Shown here piece after piece: positions 1 to 9,047 of a DNA stretch of 64,000 nt. Numbering within the stretch: the first letter of the stretch is position 1; the number at the start of each line of letters is the position of its first letter. This stretch comes from Anaerolineaceae bacterium (GTDB lineage: Bacteria > Chloroflexota > Anaerolineae > Aggregatilineales > Phototrophicaceae): assembly GCA_016124855.1 (NCBI GenBank), contig WGMX01000009.1:1-64000 (forward strand). Direction: 5' to 3'. The notes beneath the pieces were generated by a model. That model was not told the origin of the DNA. It searched no databases and was given only the letters and a program-made list of their open reading frames with translations. Position numbers and translations under genes: made by a program.

Positions 1-591
1 AAGGATGCAATCTCGGCAGCAGGCGGTACAGCCATCACTATTCCAACCGATATGCGCAATCAGGAATCGGTGAAGGCACTGGTGGAACAGACCAAAGCGC
101 ACTTCGGAAGGATTGATGTTCTGATCAATAACGCCGGACAATCGGTTTACGCGCCTATCGAACACATCAACGTGGAGCAGTATCAGCAGATCATCGAATT
201 GAATCTGTTCGGCGTGCTGTATGCCATGCAAGCTGTCATCCCAATCATGCGTGAACAGGGCGGTGGACTAATTATCAATATCAGTTCCAACGTGTCAAAA
301 ATGGCAATTCCCAACATCGGCGCTTATGCATCGACCAAATATGCGCTCAACGGGCTGACGCTTACAGCGCGTGCAGAACTGGCTGCGGACAACATCCGTG
401 TGTGCCTGATGCATCCGGGACGCACATCCACCGACTTTGGCAAAAATGCCATGATTAGCAATCCGGCGATACGTCCAAACTTTCCTCCGGGCAGCGGCGC
501 TGGGATGCCACCTGTAGACAGTGCTGAAATGGTGGCTGAAAAAATCTTGGAAGCCGCCCAAAATGAACCGGTCGAACAATTTATGCGCTAG
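1..591 (+). CDS. SDR-family oxidoreductase, 5' truncated
   Basis: This is the C-terminal part of a short-chain dehydrogenase/reductase; the frame is open from base 1, so the start and the TGxxxGIG nucleotide-binding motif lie outside the window. The NNAG motif follows 'VLI', the active-site Ser lies in 'NISSNVSK' and the YxxxK pair is in 'YASTKYALNG', so the catalytic triad is intact. The family does NAD(P)H-dependent reduction or oxidation of alcohols and ketones; the substrate cannot be told from this fragment. The next gene, a metallo-beta-lactamase-fold hydrolase, begins 48 bases downstream on the same strand and may be cotranscribed. Confidence 0.9.
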   Translation, partial: KDAISAAGGTAITIPTDMRNQESVKALVEQTKAHFGRIDVLINNAGQSVYAPIEHINVEQYQQIIELNLFGVLYAMQAVIPIMREQGGGLIINISSNVSKMAIPNIGAYASTKYALNGLTLTARAELAADNIRVCLMHPGRTSTDFGKNAMISNPAIRPNFPPGSGAGMPPVDSAEMVAEKILEAAQNEPVEQFMR

Positions 592-639
592 CTCTTAGAC
601 TTATGTATTCCTCTTTTGGGAAAAGAAAGGTTGTCAACC

Positions 640-1344
640 ATGACTGATGTGAAGCGGCTTTATCTGATGCAGGTGGCCTTTAGTCCGGAACGTAATACGC
701 CCTTCGTGTGTTATCTGGTGCAGTTGAATGATGGACGAAATGTGTTGATCGATAGCGGTTTGCCGGACATGGTACAACCGCCGCCGGGAGTGGTGATGCC
801 ACAATTGAGTCAGAATGTGGTGGAGCAGTTGGGGAGCATCGGCATTCAACCGGAAGACATTCAATATGTGATTGCGACGCACTTTGACGGCGACCACGCA
901 GGCCGACTTGACTCATTTAAGCAGGCTGAGTTTTTAGTCCAACGAAGCCATTACGAAAACGCTCAAACCAATCCGCGTTTTGAGCGCACCAAAAATCAGT
1001 GGGGCAATCCAGATTTACACTTCCGCTTTTTGGATGGCGACACCGAATTATTCCCCGGTTTGCGCGTCGTCCAAACCGATGGACATGCCAAAGGTCATCA
1101 ATCGGTTATGGTGACACTGCCGAACACAGGCGTGGTCATTCTGGCGATTGATGCCGTCCCGAACCAAGAGGCTTATACGCTGGAACGCCAGCTTCGACCT
1201 GTAGATGACAACCTTGAGGAAATGATTGCCAGCACGAAAAAGCTTATGGATTTGGAAGAGCGGGAAAAGGCGGCGCTGGTGGTCTTTGGTCATGACGGTG
1301 ACCAGTGGGCAACCCTGAAGAAATTGCCCGCGTTTTATGACTAA
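640..1344 (+). CDS. metallo-beta-lactamase-fold hydrolase (lactonase-like)
   Basis: This 234-residue protein has the layout of the N-acyl-homoserine-lactonase-like branch of the metallo-beta-lactamase superfamily: 'LIDSGLPD' early, a metal motif 'THFDGDHAG', a later His in 'DGHAKGHQS', a bridging Asp in 'LAIDAVPN' and a C-terminal His in 'FGHDGDQW'. The usual HxHxDH motif reads HFDGDH, so the middle His is Asp. A TTG start at 616 is possible, but the ATG at 640 has a GAAAGG ribosome-binding site about 9 bases upstream and is preferred. The substrate is unknown; lactone or another ester hydrolysis is a family-level inference. Confidence 0.85.
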   Translation: MTDVKRLYLMQVAFSPERNTPFVCYLVQLNDGRNVLIDSGLPDMVQPPPGVVMPQLSQNVVEQLGSIGIQPEDIQYVIATHFDGDHAGRLDSFKQAEFLVQRSHYENAQTNPRFERTKNQWGNPDLHFRFLDGDTELFPGLRVVQTDGHAKGHQSVMVTLPNTGVVILAIDAVPNQEAYTLERQLRPVDDNLEEMIASTKKLMDLEEREKAALVVFGHDGDQWATLKKLPAFYD

Positions 1345-1388
1345 AAGCGGCGGATTGTATCCACGTGGCATACGCTTGTGGATGGCGG

Positions 1389-1418
1389 TTGGAAAAATAA
1401 GGCGTTTCAGTCTATAGT
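1389..1418 (+). promoter_or_regulatory. candidate sigma-70-type promoter
   Basis: TTGGAA at 1389-1394 and TATAGT at 1413-1418 are separated by 18 bases and sit 42 bases upstream of the ATG at 1460. The spacing and the TATAGT box resemble the promoters proposed at 19920 and 62809. Confidence 0.5.
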
Positions 1419-1459
1419 AGGGGGAGTTCTGACCTTATCTATTCCGCACGGAGCGCCAC

Positions 1460-2479
1460 ATGGAAACGATTTGGCATTTACCACGGATTGAAATTCGTGA
1501 TTTGAAGTCGATAACGGAAACTCGGCCAACGGCTTTGCTGACGGGTGCAAATTCGTGGGATGTCGCAGGCAAGTATATCAATTTGCCGCTTGTGATACAG
1601 GCAGAACCACATAAGGCCGATCACGACTTTTTCAAGTCATTGGCAGCGGATTTGCCACCCCAAGTTGAGGTGATATATGCTGTCGGCGGTGGCTTGGTTT
1701 CGGACTGTGCCAAATACATCGGTTGGGTCAATAAACTGCCTGTTGTTACTGTACCCACTGCACTCAGTGTCGATGGATTTTTTACGGCGCTGGTCGCTGT
1801 GCGTGAAGGCGGCACCGTTCATTACGTGACGACCGGCCCAGCCGAATCGATCATCATTGATTGGGACATCATTAGCAGCGCGCCGGCCAATTTGCGCGGC
1901 ACGGGCATATGTGAATTATTGAGCATCGTCACCGGTTTGCTGGATTGGCGTTATGCTGCCGAACGTAACAAGACGACGCAGGAAACACGCTTTCAACCGT
2001 GGGCGGCAGGTTTGGCAGCTGGTATTGCCCAGCAAGCTTTCAAGATCGCCCAAGGCGTCGGACAGGGGAAGGTCGAGTCGCTGCGGAATTTGCTGGACTT
2101 GATGTGTACCGAAGTGGCGCTGACCAATCAACTGAATCACAACCGTCCACAAGAAGGCAGCGAGCAGTATTTTTCGTATGCCATTGAAGGGAAAACCGCC
2201 AGTGGTTATGGGATTCCGTATGCCGATTTGGTCGGCCCCGGCATACTGATTGCGGCGGCCTTACATGGTCAGGATATTGCACCGATTCGCGACACGATTC
2301 AATCAGCCGGTATCCGGTTGGATCAACTGAAACCGGAAGATGTGCGGGAAACGTTGAAGAATATGCCTGCTTACGTCAAGCAGCATGATTTGCCTTACAG
2401 TATCTTCAATGACATCAATTTGACGGATGAGAAGATCGCGGAAGTGATGGGAAAGGCTGGCCTCGACATACACGGCTAG
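1460..2479 (+). CDS. glycerol-1-phosphate dehydrogenase-like protein lacking metal ligands
   Basis: This 339-residue protein has the iron-containing-dehydrogenase fold of the sn-glycerol-1-phosphate dehydrogenase/AraM group. It carries the dinucleotide loop 'AVGGGLVSDCAKY' and the segment 'VPTALSVDGF', close to the family's 'TAPSMDGF'. The residues that normally bind the catalytic metal look changed: the Asp of the 'GxGD' segment is Glu in 'GTGICELL', and the two His positions read as Gln/Tyr in 'SEQYFSYAIEG' and 'GYGIPYAD'. It may therefore be a non-canonical enzyme or a binding protein rather than a functional dehydrogenase. The ATG at 1460 has a GGAG site. A hairpin terminator follows at 2504. 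Confidence 0.8.
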   Translation: METIWHLPRIEIRDLKSITETRPTALLTGANSWDVAGKYINLPLVIQAEPHKADHDFFKSLAADLPPQVEVIYAVGGGLVSDCAKYIGWVNKLPVVTVPTALSVDGFFTALVAVREGGTVHYVTTGPAESIIIDWDIISSAPANLRGTGICELLSIVTGLLDWRYAAERNKTTQETRFQPWAAGLAAGIAQQAFKIAQGVGQGKVESLRNLLDLMCTEVALTNQLNHNRPQEGSEQYFSYAIEGKTASGYGIPYADLVGPGILIAAALHGQDIAPIRDTIQSAGIRLDQLKPEDVRETLKNMPAYVKQHDLPYSIFNDINLTDEKIAEVMGKAGLDIHG

Positions 2480-2503
2480 TCTGTAACTGCACGCTAATGG
2501 TTG

Positions 2504-2537
2504 AAGGGGCGGCTGAACAAGCACAGCCCCTTTTTTA
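2504..2537 (+). terminator. rho-independent terminator
   Basis: A GC-rich hairpin (GGCTG at 2511-2515 with CAGCC at 2524-2528; an alternative pairing uses GGGGC with GCCCC) is followed by six T residues from 2531. It ends the gene at 1460-2479 and overlaps the end of the convergent gene. Confidence 0.6.
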
Positions 2538-3149
2538 TTTTGCGGTGGCGTTTAGAGCGGCTGCCGGTGTCAAAGGCAAGTCAGTGGATGGCTCGGCTTT
2601 TGTCTCATATGGGTGGGCGGCGAGTGAGTGCGCGTAAGTCATCAAGTAGTCTACTGCCGAAAGTAAGCTGTTGCGGTCCGAGATGCCCATCCAGAGCTGG
2701 TAGGCAGCAATCGCGAAACAGATAATGGGAACGAGCCAGACAAGAAAATAAGCGGTTGGAATGCCGCCAAATAACGCAATCGCACCAAGACCAAGCAAGA
2801 TGAAGAGTGTCGTGCGCCGGATAATGACGTGACTAATCCGTGCTTTGCCTATGGCAATGGTGGAATTGGCATTTGCACCGCGTATCAATTCGCCATCTAA
2901 GCGAGCGCTGGTATACCAACCGGACGCTTCGCGATACTGGTGCTCAATCGTGATGTAGTAATGATGTTCATCTTCAAGCGATTGAACAGCCGAGGCCGCA
3001 ATTGTATGGGTGCTGAAAAAGGTTTCTCTGGGATGGTCTACATCATTGATATATCGGGCGCAATCGGCTGCATTCAAGTCAGGGTTTTGCAGCTCGAAAG
3101 GGATAGCTAATTGAAGGATACGCGCCAGAGGTGACGGTAAATAATTCAT
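2535..3149 (-). CDS. hypothetical membrane protein (two TM segments)
   Basis: I do not recognise this 204-residue protein. Residues about 1-105 are soluble and hydrophilic. Two hydrophobic segments follow around residues 110-160 ('TLFILLGLGAIALF' and 'YFLVWLVPIICFAIAAYQL'), then a cytoplasmic tail of about 40 residues. The arrangement suggests a protein anchored by a C-terminal hairpin. The ATG has an AAGGA site 8 bases upstream. It stands alone between convergent and divergent neighbours. Confidence 0.75.
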   Translation of the reverse strand: MNYLPSPLARILQLAIPFELQNPDLNAADCARYINDVDHPRETFFSTHTIAASAVQSLEDEHHYYITIEHQYREASGWYTSARLDGELIRGANANSTIAIGKARISHVIIRRTTLFILLGLGAIALFGGIPTAYFLVWLVPIICFAIAAYQLWMGISDRNSLLSAVDYLMTYAHSLAAHPYETKAEPSTDLPLTPAAALNATAK

Positions 3150-3338
3150 CTCATGTTCCTTAAATCGAGTCTAAAGGCATTCATATTCAATTATATGAAA
3201 TCACAGATCGGGTTATCCCCGAATAATTAGGGTGTTTGAGCAGGGTGAGCGTTTTTTAAAGCTGAACTGCCATTCTTTGGTTCAAGCATGGTAGAATCAA
3301 ATCACTTTTTTCTAACTAAATAATTGTCAGGATGAACA

Positions 3339-4775
3339 ATGATTCGTTTTGGAACCGACGGTTGGCGAGCAGTCATCGCCGATACGTTTACGTTTGAAAA
3401 TTTGCGGTTAATCGCTCAGGCTGTGGCAGATTGGGTCAACTTAAACCACAGTGGCAGCAGTCTACCGGAAGTGGTCATCGGTTATGACACGCGCTTCCTT
3501 TCTGACCGGTTTGCGGCGGAGGCAGCGCGGGTGATGGCGGGCAATAGTATTGTGGCGTGGCTGACACGAAACGACTCCCCTACGCCGGCAGTCTCTTACA
3601 ACGTGAAGGCCAAAGGGGCAAACGCCGGTATCGTCATCACCGCTAGTCATAATCCACCCCGCTACAACGGTTTTAAACTGAAGGCGGCCTATGGTGGCAG
3701 TGCAGTGGCTGAGGACTGCGCCCAAGTCGAAGAAGCGCTCTTAGTCATGGAGCGTGAAGCACGCGGCCCGAACTTGATGGACTATCAAAAGGCGGTTGAC
3801 AAAGAACTGATCCGCACTTTTGATCCGTCGTGGACGTATTATCAACATCTGGGAACGCTGGTTGATCTGGATAAGATTTCGGCGGCGGAATTAAACATCG
3901 TGGTTGACGCCATGTGGGGCGCAGGTCGCGGCGCATTTCCGAGCATTCTCTCCCGTTCACGTGGACATGTGACCTCGATACGCGACAAGCTCAATCCGGG
4001 TTTCGGTGGCATCCATCCTGAACCGATTGCCCGTTACCTTAAGGAACTTGTCGCAGCGGTACAACAAAATCAAGCTAATGTAGGTTTGGCAACCGACGGC
4101 GATGCTGACCGGATCGGCGCGATTGACGCATTAGGGAATTTTATCGACCCGCATACCGTGTTTGCCCTGACGCTGCGGCAGTTGGTAGAAGGTAAAGGTC
4201 AGCGCGGTGATGTGGTTAAAACAGTTTCGACAACGTTGATGATTGACAGCATTTGCGAAAAGCATGGGCTAACCTTGCACGAAACACCGGTCGGTTTCAA
4301 CCACATCGCGGATTTGATGGGCAAGAAAGATGTTCTAATTGGTGGTGAGGAAAGCGGCGGCATCAGTGTTCGAGGTCATATCCCCGAAGGTGACGGAATC
4401 CTGATGGGTTTGCTGCTGTTGGAAGTGATGGCCGAAAAACGCGCGCCGCTGCATGAAATTGTCGCGGATTTGCAGGTGACGTTTGGTCCTGCGCTTTATG
4501 ACCGGATTGACGTGCGCTTGGCACATCAAGTTCCGAAAAAGCAAATGGTCAAAATGCTGGTCGATGCCGCGCCCAAACAAGTTGGCGGAGAAAGTATAGT
4601 CAAGGTCGAAACATTGGACGGCGTAAAGTTCTATTTAGCCGATCACAGCTGGTTGTTGATTCGTCCCAGTGGAACGGAACCCCTGCTGCGAATTTACGCC
4701 GAGGCACGGACTGCTGATATGCGTGACGCGCTCCTCAAGATGGGCAGTGAGTTGGGTAATAAGGCCATTGGCTAG
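3339..4775 (+). CDS. phosphoglucomutase/phosphomannomutase
   Basis: This 478-residue alpha-D-phosphohexomutase interconverts hexose 1- and 6-phosphates. All four signature sites are present: the phosphoserine loop 'TASHNPPRYNG', the Mg2+ loop 'DGDADRIG', the sugar-binding loop 'GGEESGGIS' and the phosphate-binding loop 'RPSGTEPLLRIY'. The length is normal for the family. It would supply sugar 1-phosphates for nucleotide sugars used by the glycosyltransferases elsewhere in the window; glucose versus mannose preference cannot be decided from sequence. The ATG has an AGGA site. Confidence 0.95.
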   Translation: MIRFGTDGWRAVIADTFTFENLRLIAQAVADWVNLNHSGSSLPEVVIGYDTRFLSDRFAAEAARVMAGNSIVAWLTRNDSPTPAVSYNVKAKGANAGIVITASHNPPRYNGFKLKAAYGGSAVAEDCAQVEEALLVMEREARGPNLMDYQKAVDKELIRTFDPSWTYYQHLGTLVDLDKISAAELNIVVDAMWGAGRGAFPSILSRSRGHVTSIRDKLNPGFGGIHPEPIARYLKELVAAVQQNQANVGLATDGDADRIGAIDALGNFIDPHTVFALTLRQLVEGKGQRGDVVKTVSTTLMIDSICEKHGLTLHETPVGFNHIADLMGKKDVLIGGEESGGISVRGHIPEGDGILMGLLLLEVMAEKRAPLHEIVADLQVTFGPALYDRIDVRLAHQVPKKQMVKMLVDAAPKQVGGESIVKVETLDGVKFYLADHSWLLIRPSGTEPLLRIYAEARTADMRDALLKMGSELGNKAIG

Positions 4776-4873
4776 TCGATAATTTGTGTTTTGTGGACAT
4801 TAATCATATTGCAGACTGTTTGCTGGATGCTGTAGTGGCTTTCATATCGCTATAGTTGATACGAGGGAGAAAG

Positions 4874-5338
4874 ATGTCTACTGCTGCTGTTGATACGGCT
4901 GTACCACTCACCGCTTACCAAAAGATGTGGCTGGCAAGTCGGTTTATTCCGGTGATCTTTTTTATGGCAGCACTTATATTTGTGCTAACAGTGCTGCCTA
5001 ACTTGATCGGTCAGCCATTACCACCACTTTTGCCTGTGTTTCTGATAGTTGTGCTGCTGGTCTTAATTTATGGCGCCAGCAAAAGTCTGCGCGATTTACT
5101 GTCAGGCGTGGCGCTGGTCGAAGACGATGAGCTTGTTAAGATAGGGTTCACGCATGAAAGCAGCGACAGTTCTCGCTATGGCAAGTTCGCTCGCTTAGGC
5201 AGACTGAAGATATCTGGCTCAGCTTATAAGCAGGCACATGCGGGGCAGACCTATCGCATTTGTTACAGTCCAGCTTCACGGATTGTGTGGTCACTTGAAC
5301 CGAACGCCTACTGGTCTTCGGTCATTGGCAAAAATTAG
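4874..5338 (+). CDS. hypothetical membrane protein
   Basis: This 154-residue protein has two hydrophobic segments (residues about 23-46, 'FIPVIFFMAALIFVL', and 54-72, 'LPVFLIVVLLVLIYG') followed by a C-terminal soluble domain of about 80 residues rich in beta-forming residues. An in-frame TTG exists at 4856, but the GAGGGAGA sequence just before the ATG at 4874 makes that start preferred. No family recognised. It ends in a terminator shared with the convergent gene. Confidence 0.75.
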   Translation: MSTAAVDTAVPLTAYQKMWLASRFIPVIFFMAALIFVLTVLPNLIGQPLPPLLPVFLIVVLLVLIYGASKSLRDLLSGVALVEDDELVKIGFTHESSDSSRYGKFARLGRLKISGSAYKQAHAGQTYRICYSPASRIVWSLEPNAYWSSVIGKN

Positions 5339-5360
5339 GTAACGGTCAGTTCGACATTAA

Positions 5361-5395
5361 AAACGGGAGCAGCGCTGCTCCCGTTTGATTTTTAG
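5361..5395. terminator. bidirectional rho-independent terminator
   Basis: A perfect palindrome built on CGGGAGCAGC/GCTGCTCCCG (5361-5386), flanked by A and T runs, lies between two convergent genes. It can act in both directions. Confidence 0.85.
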
Positions 5396-6922
5396 TTAGC
5401 CGACGCTGGTGTCATCTGGCATGAGGATGTCAGCGTTGCGGTAAATGGTTTCCGGTTCGGGCGGCGGTTGCACCACCGGCGCAGGCGCAGCGATATTCAC
5501 TACCGGAGCTGGCGGTGCAGCTACATTGATGACAGGTGCGGCCTGTGCGTTTTGACCACCACCTGTCAGACGTTTGAGCAGGTCGAACCAGAAAGGCGCG
5601 CCTTGTGCGGCAGCGATAGCCGTTACGACAAGTCCGATAATCTTCCAGATAAGATTGGTCAGCCAGTTGCCGCTTCCCGGCAGCAGTGTCCAGAAGTTGC
5701 GGGTGTTATCACGCGGATCACCCAGACCGCTGTCAATTTGAGATTGAATACTGTTTTGGACACAGCTTTCAATGTCGACATCGCTCGCGGTGGCTGTTCC
5801 AAAGGCTTTGACACAATCCTGCTTAAGCTCGTCGTTTACATTGACGTATTCCCAGCCGATAGGCAGGTTGAGCGAAAGTAAATCGGTTAGTGTTTTTTGC
5901 AGAGCCGTCGCTGATTGCGCCGTTGCTTCGGCTGCGTCGGGTGCTGCGGAAGCCGATGGCACTTGCTGTGAATTGTCAGAAGGCGCTGCGGCTGTTGGTA
6001 TTGCCAGCGTATTATTTTGAACGGCGTTGTTGGCAACGGCTGCCACCGACTCGCGCAAAGTCTGGTCATTCCACAATGACTTGGCGAGATGCAAAGTGTC
6101 TATATTGAGGACAACCGCAATCAACAAGCCGATAAAAAATGAAACATAAGCAATTTTAGTACGGTAAAGATCACTGGCGCGCCCCATGCCGTCATTGAAC
6201 CAACTCTCAAGTTTATTGCGAGCATCATCCAAACTCTGGGCGGTCGTCAAGATGGTCTTGAGCGCGTCACGGAAGAGTTGATCCCCGATTTTGTTAATGC
6301 CTTCCAACAACGGAATCATTTGACCAGATTTGATAGAAGCACGCCCAAGCGCGTCCTCGGCACTTTCGAGAGCATATGAGAGCAGATTGCGATGGTCACC
6401 GTCCGGAAGCTGCATAATCGTTTGGCGCAACTGAGTCGTATCCGTGTTGCTAAAACTTTTTAGGTCGCGTAGCTGCTGGCGCAACCGCAGTTTGAGATCA
6501 TCATTGGGCAGTGCATCTATGCCTTGCTCAACCAGATCAAAAATCGCGGTGCCGCCCTGTGAAGAAAGAATACTAATCAGGGCTTCGACAAAGGTGCTCG
6601 GTTCGATATTCGAGACTTTGGTTGTGGGGGCGTTAATGATGTCCTCGTAATTAGCCTCCATGCCTTTGTTGGGGTCGGCTGAAGGAACCGGCTCGGCTAA
6701 CGCCAGAGACTGAAGCCGTGCATCAACCAGCTTGATGAGCGGATGCGCCAGAATTTTGGCCTGCATTTCTTTATCGCTGACGAGCAAAATCACGCCTTCT
6801 TTGAGGTTTTTCGCCCGCCAGTTTAGCAGATTGCCGATGAAGGTATTCATCTGCGTGACGAGAAGGCTGATAATGCTAAATACGAAAAGGATTCCGATTG
6901 CAACTTGTATGATAGGGGCCAT
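5396..6922 (-). CDS. large hypothetical membrane protein, Pro/Ala-rich tail
   Basis: This 508-residue protein begins with a hydrophobic segment (residues about 5-30) leading into 'NLLNWRAKNLKEG', an arrangement I recall from a widespread uncharacterised family. Residues 60-250 are mostly helical and charged. A second hydrophobic segment lies near residues 258-280, followed by an Ala/Ser/Gln-rich stretch, and a third near 425-450. The last 60 residues are rich in Pro, Ala and Val ('PAPVVQPPPEPE'). No catalytic motif is visible. It is transcribed alone, divergently from icd. Confidence 0.8.
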   Translation of the reverse strand: MAPIIQVAIGILFVFSIISLLVTQMNTFIGNLLNWRAKNLKEGVILLVSDKEMQAKILAHPLIKLVDARLQSLALAEPVPSADPNKGMEANYEDIINAPTTKVSNIEPSTFVEALISILSSQGGTAIFDLVEQGIDALPNDDLKLRLRQQLRDLKSFSNTDTTQLRQTIMQLPDGDHRNLLSYALESAEDALGRASIKSGQMIPLLEGINKIGDQLFRDALKTILTTAQSLDDARNKLESWFNDGMGRASDLYRTKIAYVSFFIGLLIAVVLNIDTLHLAKSLWNDQTLRESVAAVANNAVQNNTLAIPTAAAPSDNSQQVPSASAAPDAAEATAQSATALQKTLTDLLSLNLPIGWEYVNVNDELKQDCVKAFGTATASDVDIESCVQNSIQSQIDSGLGDPRDNTRNFWTLLPGSGNWLTNLIWKIIGLVVTAIAAAQGAPFWFDLLKRLTGGGQNAQAAPVINVAAPPAPVVNIAAPAPVVQPPPEPETIYRNADILMPDDTSVG

Positions 6923-7097
6923 ACTCGAATTGCTCCACTCTGCAATAGGATGCTTTCGACATCCATGTTAATGAACGGTCTGTAGTGTAGCACCAGTTGG
7001 ACGTTTGGAAAAATGGCGATAGATGAAATGCTGTGATGCGCGTATAATCCTCCCGTTTTCTATTACCCATTAGTCAGGTTAAGGAGATTTTGGACTT

Positions 7098-8342
7098 ATG
7101 GCATTCGACAAGATCGTTGTTCCTCAGGAAGGGCAGAAAATTACCGTTGAGAACGGCAAGCTGAACGTGCCGGACAACCCAATATTAATGTTTATTGAGG
7201 GCGACGGTATTGGCTATGACATCATGACCGCCAGCAAGCGGATTTGGGATGCGGCTGTTGAAAAAAGCTATGGTGGCAAGCGCAAAATTTCATGGATGGA
7301 AATTTATTGCGGTGAAAAAGCGGCGGGTATTTACGATGGCAACTATATGCCGGAAGAAACTTTTGACGCGCTTCGTGAATATAACGTTGGCATTAAAGGG
7401 CCGCTAACCACACCTGTTGGTGGTGGTTTCCGCAGCTTGAATGTCACTCTGCGTCAGGTTTTGGATCTGTACAGCTGTGTCCGGCCAGTACGCTGGTATC
7501 GTGGTGTACCTAGCCCCTTGAAGCACCCTGAAGAAGTCGATGTGGTCATCTTCCGCGAGAACACTGAAGATGTATACGCCGGTATCGAATACGAAGCCGG
7601 TACGCCTGAAAATAAGAAGCTGGCGAAGTTCCTGCGCGAAGAACTGGGCGCGAACTTTTTTGAAGACGCCGGTTTGGGCATCAAACCCATCAGCGCTTTC
7701 GGCAGCAAACGTTTGGTTCGTGCAGCCATCCAATATGCCATTGACCACAAACGCAAGAGTGTGACACTTGTTCATAAAGGCAACATTCAGAAGTTCACCG
7801 AAGGCGCATTCCAGAAGTGGGGTTATGAAGTCGCCGCGCAAGAATTCCCCAATGAAACCATTTCGTGGGCGGATGTCGAAAAGAATCATGGTGGCAAGGT
7901 TCCAGAAGGCAAGATTCTGATTCAGGATACGATTGCGGACATCAGCTTCCAGAAGATGCTGCTGCGTCCCAGTGAATTTGATGTTCTGGCAACGCCTAAT
8001 TTGAATGGTGACTATTTGAGCGATGCGATTGCAGCCGAAGTCGGCGGCGTAGGTATCGCCCCCGGCGCTAACATTGGTGATGAAGTGGCGCTGTTCGAGG
8101 CCACACATGGTACTGCGCCCAAGTACACCAACTTGGACAAGGTGAATCCCGGTTCACTGCTGTTCAGCGGCGTCATGATGTTGGAACACATCGGCTGGCA
8201 AGAAGCGGCAGATATGGTCACTTCAGCTTACGAGAAAACCCTTGATCAAAAGGTTGTGACTTATGACTTTGCCCGCCAGATGGACGGCGCGAAGGAAGTC
8301 AAAACCAGCGAGTTCGCCACCGCCGTCATTGGCAACATGTAG
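7098..8342 (+). CDS. icd: isocitrate dehydrogenase (NADP+)
   Basis: This 414-residue protein is a homodimeric isocitrate dehydrogenase of the E. coli Icd type, converting isocitrate to 2-oxoglutarate and CO2 in the TCA cycle. Visible signatures are the substrate loop '[13 protein letters not shown]', which contains the Ser phosphorylated in E. coli, then '[13 protein letters not shown]', the Mg2+ site region '[12 protein letters not shown]' and the nucleotide-binding 'ATHGTAPKY'. NADP+ use is a family inference. The start has an AAGGAG site about 11 bases upstream. A strong terminator follows. Confidence 0.96.
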   Translation: MAFDKIVVPQEGQKITVENGKLNVPDNPILMFIEGDGIGYDIMTASKRIWDAAVEKSYGGKRKISWMEIYCGEKAAGIYDGNYMPEETFDALREYNVGIKGPLTTPVGGGFRSLNVTLRQVLDLYSCVRPVRWYRGVPSPLKHPEEVDVVIFRENTEDVYAGIEYEAGTPENKKLAKFLREELGANFFEDAGLGIKPISAFGSKRLVRAAIQYAIDHKRKSVTLVHKGNIQKFTEGAFQKWGYEVAAQEFPNETISWADVEKNHGGKVPEGKILIQDTIADISFQKMLLRPSEFDVLATPNLNGDYLSDAIAAEVGGVGIAPGANIGDEVALFEATHGTAPKYTNLDKVNPGSLLFSGVMMLEHIGWQEAADMVTSAYEKTLDQKVVTYDFARQMDGAKEVKTSEFATAVIGNM

Positions 8343-8379
8343 TCGCAAACACGCCCACATTTCGATTCGACGCCTTTTG

Positions 8380-8422
8380 AACACTCCCATGATAGATACT
8401 TCTGTCATGGGAGTGTTTTTTG
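8380..8422 (+). terminator. rho-independent terminator after icd
   Basis: AACACTCCCATGA (8380-8392) pairs perfectly with TCATGGGAGTGTT (8405-8417), followed by a T run. Confidence 0.9.
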
Positions 8423-8571
8423 AATTAATACAACACTCATCTTGAAAGCTGTAACATCTTTACGTTTTTGACGGTTTGTCTATTAATCAGTACATTATTT
8501 TTGCGTCAATTTGGTAAAGAAGGCTTATACTAGAAGTAAGAATAACAACTTAAGCCTGTGATGAGAGCGAG

Positions 8572-8961
8572 ATGGATCAACTGAACAATTTAAAAAAAGT
8601 TCTGATCGTTGACGACGAAGATATGACTCGCGTTTTGCTCACCCATATTCTTCAACGGATGCGAGTGGATGGACTGGAAGTGCTGTTGGCTGAAGACGGC
8701 GAAGAAGCCGTGCGAATGGCAAACGAGGAACGTCCGGGATTGATATTGCTTGATGTACTGCTGCCTAAATTAAATGGGTATGACGTTTGCCAGCGTGTGC
8801 GGAGAATTGCGGACTACAGTCCATATGTCGTAATATTAACAGCACGCGGCAACAGTAATGACCGTCAGCGGGCACAGGCCATTGGAGCCAATGATTTTAT
8901 GACTAAACCATTTAACCCCGCCCGTTTAATGAACCAACTCAGCCAAATTTGGGGTTTGTAG
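8572..8961 (+). CDS. single-domain response regulator
   Basis: This is a 129-residue stand-alone CheY-like receiver. The acidic pair is in 'IVDDED', the phospho-acceptor Asp in 'LLDVLLPKLNGYDVC', the switch Thr in 'ILTARG' and the conserved Lys in 'MTKPFNP'. There is no output domain, so it must act through a partner. The histidine kinase gene that follows 86 bases later is the natural candidate. A weak TATACT box lies at 8526-8531. Confidence 0.93.
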   Translation: MDQLNNLKKVLIVDDEDMTRVLLTHILQRMRVDGLEVLLAEDGEEAVRMANEERPGLILLDVLLPKLNGYDVCQRVRRIADYSPYVVILTARGNSNDRQRAQAIGANDFMTKPFNPARLMNQLSQIWGL

Positions 8962-8970
8962 TTTACCCGT

Positions 8971-8998
8971 ATTTCACTTTCTATTATAATAGTGAAAT
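8971..8998. repeat. inverted repeat between receiver and kinase genes
   Basis: ATTTCACT (8971-8978) is repeated inverted as AGTGAAAT (8991-8998) around an AT-rich centre. No T run follows, so it is not a clear terminator; it could be an operator or an mRNA stem. Confidence 0.4.
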
Positions 8999-9047
8999 AT
9001 AGAACGAAATCATTTTCGCATCATTTTCGATTTACGATGAGCAAAAC

